A stretch of 43,258 nucleotides of DNA, taken from the NCBI RefSeq assembly GCF_015207735.1, contig NZ_JADEWG010000047.1, positions 1-43,258 of the forward strand, in the 5' to 3' direction. Position 1 is the stretch's first letter, and every line of letters begins with the position of its first letter. Under the pieces are notes generated by a model. The model saw only the letters and a list, made by a program, of their open reading frames with translations, made no database searches and had not been told where the DNA came from. Positions 41,166-43,258 of this stretch are shown piece by piece. The translations under genes and the position numbers were made by a program. Source of the DNA: [Phormidium] sp. LEGE 05292 (lineage in GTDB: Bacteria; Cyanobacteriota; Cyanobacteriia; Cyanobacteriales; Aerosakkonemataceae).

Positions 41166-42095
41166 TTAGTTATTAGATAGATGTGTTTCTGGTTTAACAT
41201 CTCGCAGCATCAGAGAATCTACGGCTGCTTGTGGGGTGATTTCTCCTTTGAGTAAGCGATCGACTTGGGCGGAAATAGGGATATAAATTCCTTGTTGATT
41301 AGCTAAATGAACTAACACTTGAGACGTATTTACTCCTTCGGCTGTTCCTTCTAAATTGGTTAAGATTTCTGTGAGGTTTTTCCCGATCGCTAATCCATAA
41401 CCAACTTGATAGTTCCGACTCAAAGGGCTGTTGCAAGTAGCGAGGAGGTCGCCTAACCCTGATAAACCATAGAATGTATCGGTTTTAGCTCCCCAATGAT
41501 TCCCAATACGGATAATTTCTGCGAGTCCGCGAGTCAGGAGTGCGGCTTTGGCATTAGTTCCTAACTGTAAACCGTCACAGGTACCAGCTGCGATCGCCAT
41601 CACATTTTTTAGCGTACCACCTAACTCTACACCCAAGGGATCGTCATTAGTGTAAACGCGAAACCGACTGGAATTAAACAATGTTTGTACTAGTTTAGCC
41701 GCTTCCAAGTCATTACTGCCAACTACGGTAGCTGCGGGTAATCCGGCTTGAATTTCTTTAGATAAATTTGGCCCAGCCAGAACTACTACAGAATTTGCTG
41801 GAAATGCCGCTTGCCAAATTTGGGAAGGAGTACAAGTAGTCGAAGGGTCTAACCCTTTTGTAGCGGTAACAAAAATTACTTTATTCATCTGTAAAGACCG
41901 TAATTGTTCTACTACAGGTCTTACACCCTTCATGGAAACAGCAGAAACTACAATGTCTGCATCTGCTAAGACATCCGCAAGAGTTGACGAACTTTGGCGC
42001 GACCACACACGCACTTGATGACCATTCGCTTTAGCCAAAAAAGCTAAAGTCGTACCCCAAGCACCTGCACCAATAACTGCTATCTTAGTTTCCAT
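41166..42095 (-). CDS. gpsA: Glycerol-3-phosphate dehydrogenase [NAD(P)+]
   Basis: This 309-residue cytoplasmic enzyme reduces dihydroxyacetone phosphate to sn-glycerol-3-phosphate, the backbone for membrane lipids. It has the N-terminal nucleotide fold IAVIGAGAWGTTLAFLAKAN, then KVIFVTATKGLD, VVLAGPNLSKEIQAGLPAA and the catalytic-lysine segment ELGGTLKNVMAIAAG, followed by the all-helical C-domain (TFYGLSGLGDLLATC). The N-terminal domain is a little short (309 rather than about 330 residues). ATG at 42095 gives the normal start. It lies 195 bp downstream of lipA. Confidence 0.95.
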   Translation of the reverse strand: METKIAVIGAGAWGTTLAFLAKANGHQVRVWSRQSSSTLADVLADADIVVSAVSMKGVRPVVEQLRSLQMNKVIFVTATKGLDPSTTCTPSQIWQAAFPANSVVVLAGPNLSKEIQAGLPAATVVGSNDLEAAKLVQTLFNSSRFRVYTNDDPLGVELGGTLKNVMAIAAGTCDGLQLGTNAKAALLTRGLAEIIRIGNHWGAKTDTFYGLSGLGDLLATCNSPLSRNYQVGYGLAIGKNLTEILTNLEGTAEGVNTSQVLVHLANQQGIYIPISAQVDRLLKGEITPQAAVDSLMLRDVKPETHLSNN

Positions 42096-42290
42096 CTAGG
42101 GAAGTTTTGAGTTTTGAGTTTTGAGTTTTTCATGGGGAATAGGGAATGGGGACTGGGGACTAGGGACTGGGAAAGTTTTGCTAGCGTAGCGGTGCGTAGC
42201 ACATTTTGAGTTAGTTTGGGGAACTGTGAGTTTTGAGTTAGGGAGAAAGTTTTAATTTAATACACTTCTCCTTGTCCCCTTGTCCCCTGG
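42096..42290. repeat. Repeat-rich gap between lipA and gpsA
   Basis: It contains three tandem TTTTGAG units at about 42107-42128, GGGGACT-type heptamers at 42138-42170, and a GCGTAGCGGTGCGTAGCA repeat near 42184. No coding potential. Confidence 0.6.
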
Positions 42291-43172
42291 TCACCCTCGC
42301 TGAGGGCGGGGGTATCTTTCCATTAAAGCTCTAACTTGTTCTGCATGGTAAGAGCTACGAGTTAAGGGAGAAGAAACTACTTGCAAAAATCCGATACTTT
42401 CGCCAAATTTTTGCCAAGCGGCGAACTGTTCGGGGGTGACAAAACCTGCGACTTGGAGATGTTTTTGGCTGGGTTGTAAGTATTGACCTATGGTGAGGAT
42501 ATCGCAATCTACTGCTCTTAGGTCTTGCATAACTTGGCGAACTTCGTCGTCAGTTTCTCCCAGTCCTACCATGATGCCAGATTTGGTGTAGACTTTGGGG
42601 GCTAGTTGGCGCGTTAGCTTAAGTAATTCCAGCGTCCTCTGATATTCCCCTTGCGGACGTACCCGACGATATAAACGAGGTACTGTTTCTGTATTGTGGT
42701 TTAAAACTTCCGGTGTAGCTTGTAAAATCTCAGCTAATGCTTCCCAATTGCCACACAAATCAGGAATTAGCACTTCAATTGTAGTACCAGGAGAAATAGC
42801 GCGGATTTCTGAAATACAACGAACAAACTGAGATGCGCCACCATCGGGTAAATCATCCCGGTTAACTGAAGTAATTACCACATGATTTAAGTTTAACCTT
42901 CGCACCGCCTCTGCCAATCTTTTTGGTTCTGTAGGGTCGAGGGGTTTGGGCTTTTTTTCAAAATCAATGTCACAGTAAGGACAGGCTCGCGTACAAGCTG
43001 GCCCCATAATTAAAAATGTTGCCGTGCCATTGTGGAAACATTCGCCAATATTCGGGCAAGATGCTTCTTCACAAACTGTATTCAGGGATAAATCCCGTAA
43101 AATTTCTTTAACGCTGCCAACACGCTCCCACTGAGGCGCTTTTACTCGCAACCATTCTGGCTTGACTACCAC
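42291..43172 (-). CDS. lipA: Lipoyl synthase
   Basis: This 293-residue radical-SAM enzyme inserts two sulphurs into octanoyl chains on lipoate-dependent proteins. The auxiliary cluster motif is [12 protein letters not shown], the radical SAM cluster motif is CTRACPYC, and the C-terminal RSSYHAEQV contains the conserved serine/histidine block. The start is GTG at 43172, with AGAGG five bases upstream, giving [12 protein letters not shown], the usual LipA N-terminus. Cyanobacteria often have two lipA genes; whether this is the major one cannot be seen. It ends with proline/arginine-rich RYPRPQRG just before C-rich repeats. Confidence 0.95.
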   Translation of the reverse strand: MVVKPEWLRVKAPQWERVGSVKEILRDLSLNTVCEEASCPNIGECFHNGTATFLIMGPACTRACPYCDIDFEKKPKPLDPTEPKRLAEAVRRLNLNHVVITSVNRDDLPDGGASQFVRCISEIRAISPGTTIEVLIPDLCGNWEALAEILQATPEVLNHNTETVPRLYRRVRPQGEYQRTLELLKLTRQLAPKVYTKSGIMVGLGETDDEVRQVMQDLRAVDCDILTIGQYLQPSQKHLQVAGFVTPEQFAAWQKFGESIGFLQVVSSPLTRSSYHAEQVRALMERYPRPQRG

Positions 43173-43245
43173 TATTGCCTCTTACTGTCGATCTCTTTAA
43201 CCAGGATTTATCATAGCAGAAGGCAGAGGGGCAGGGGGGCAGGGG

Positions 43246-43258
43246 CTGTCTCTTATAC
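43246..43258 (+). other. Sequencing adapter remnant (Tn5/Nextera mosaic end)
   Basis: The last 13 bases, CTGTCTCTTATAC, are the start of the reverse-complemented mosaic end, matching the adapter at 1-16. The adjoining G-rich bases are low complexity. Confidence 0.93.

Overview
This is a chromosomal fragment of a cyanobacterium, probably a filamentous non-model one. The evidence is the abundance of the HIP1 octamer GCGATCGC, dispersed heptamer repeats, a split three-gene transhydrogenase, SigC- and SigB/SigD-type group 2 sigma factors, a FurA with the five cysteine positions known from Anabaena, and AAA-like/WD40 proteins. Genus cannot be fixed from sequence alone. Both outer edges (1-16 and 43246-43258) are Nextera/Tn5 mosaic-end adapter, so this is a whole sequencing contig with untrimmed ends, not a natural boundary.

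Layout. 114-3003 (minus) is the conserved rpmH-rnpA-PH protein-yidC-jag block for ribosome, RNase P and membrane insertion; a secreted DUF2808 protein follows. 4340-7501 (plus) is pntAA-pntAB-pntB. 7576-12653 holds a bacterial deoxyhypusine-synthase-like enzyme, a cobalamin adenosyltransferase, a secreted protein of unknown function, a SUKH/SMI1-like protein and a group 2 sigma factor. 13427-17053 has a HerA-type ATPase, a glutathione S-transferase-like protein and a fasciclin protein.

17165-26547 is the accessory-looking part. Six small secreted proteins are encoded in a row on the minus strand. Three come from an exact 529-bp tandem triplication, and those three plus the adjacent gene carry N-x3-Q type repeats resembling, but not identical in spacing to, curlin repeats. 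Divergent from them are a helix-turn-helix/TIR/AAA-like protein, a small secreted protein and a 1129-residue AAA-like/membrane/13xWD40 protein. I regard this stretch as the best candidate for an undescribed system (secreted fibre-like proteins beside signalling or defence ATPases). The functional link is inference only.

26649-36303 holds a glycosyltransferase-TPR protein, a D-Ala-D-Ala carboxypeptidase, a likely small ORF beside a large nested palindrome, a methyltransferase and an RND efflux pair (adaptor plus transporter). 36627-39152 pairs a peptidoglycan-binding protein convergent with furA and a second Fur paralog. That paralog's C-terminus appears to have been overwritten by short repeats and has lost one cysteine of the second CXXC. 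Both fur promoters share a palindrome, ATTTTCAA-N13-TTGARAAT. 39481-43172 (minus) has sigC, gpsA and lipA.

Many intergenic gaps carry palindromic or MITE-like repeats, several placed between convergent genes where they may serve as terminators.
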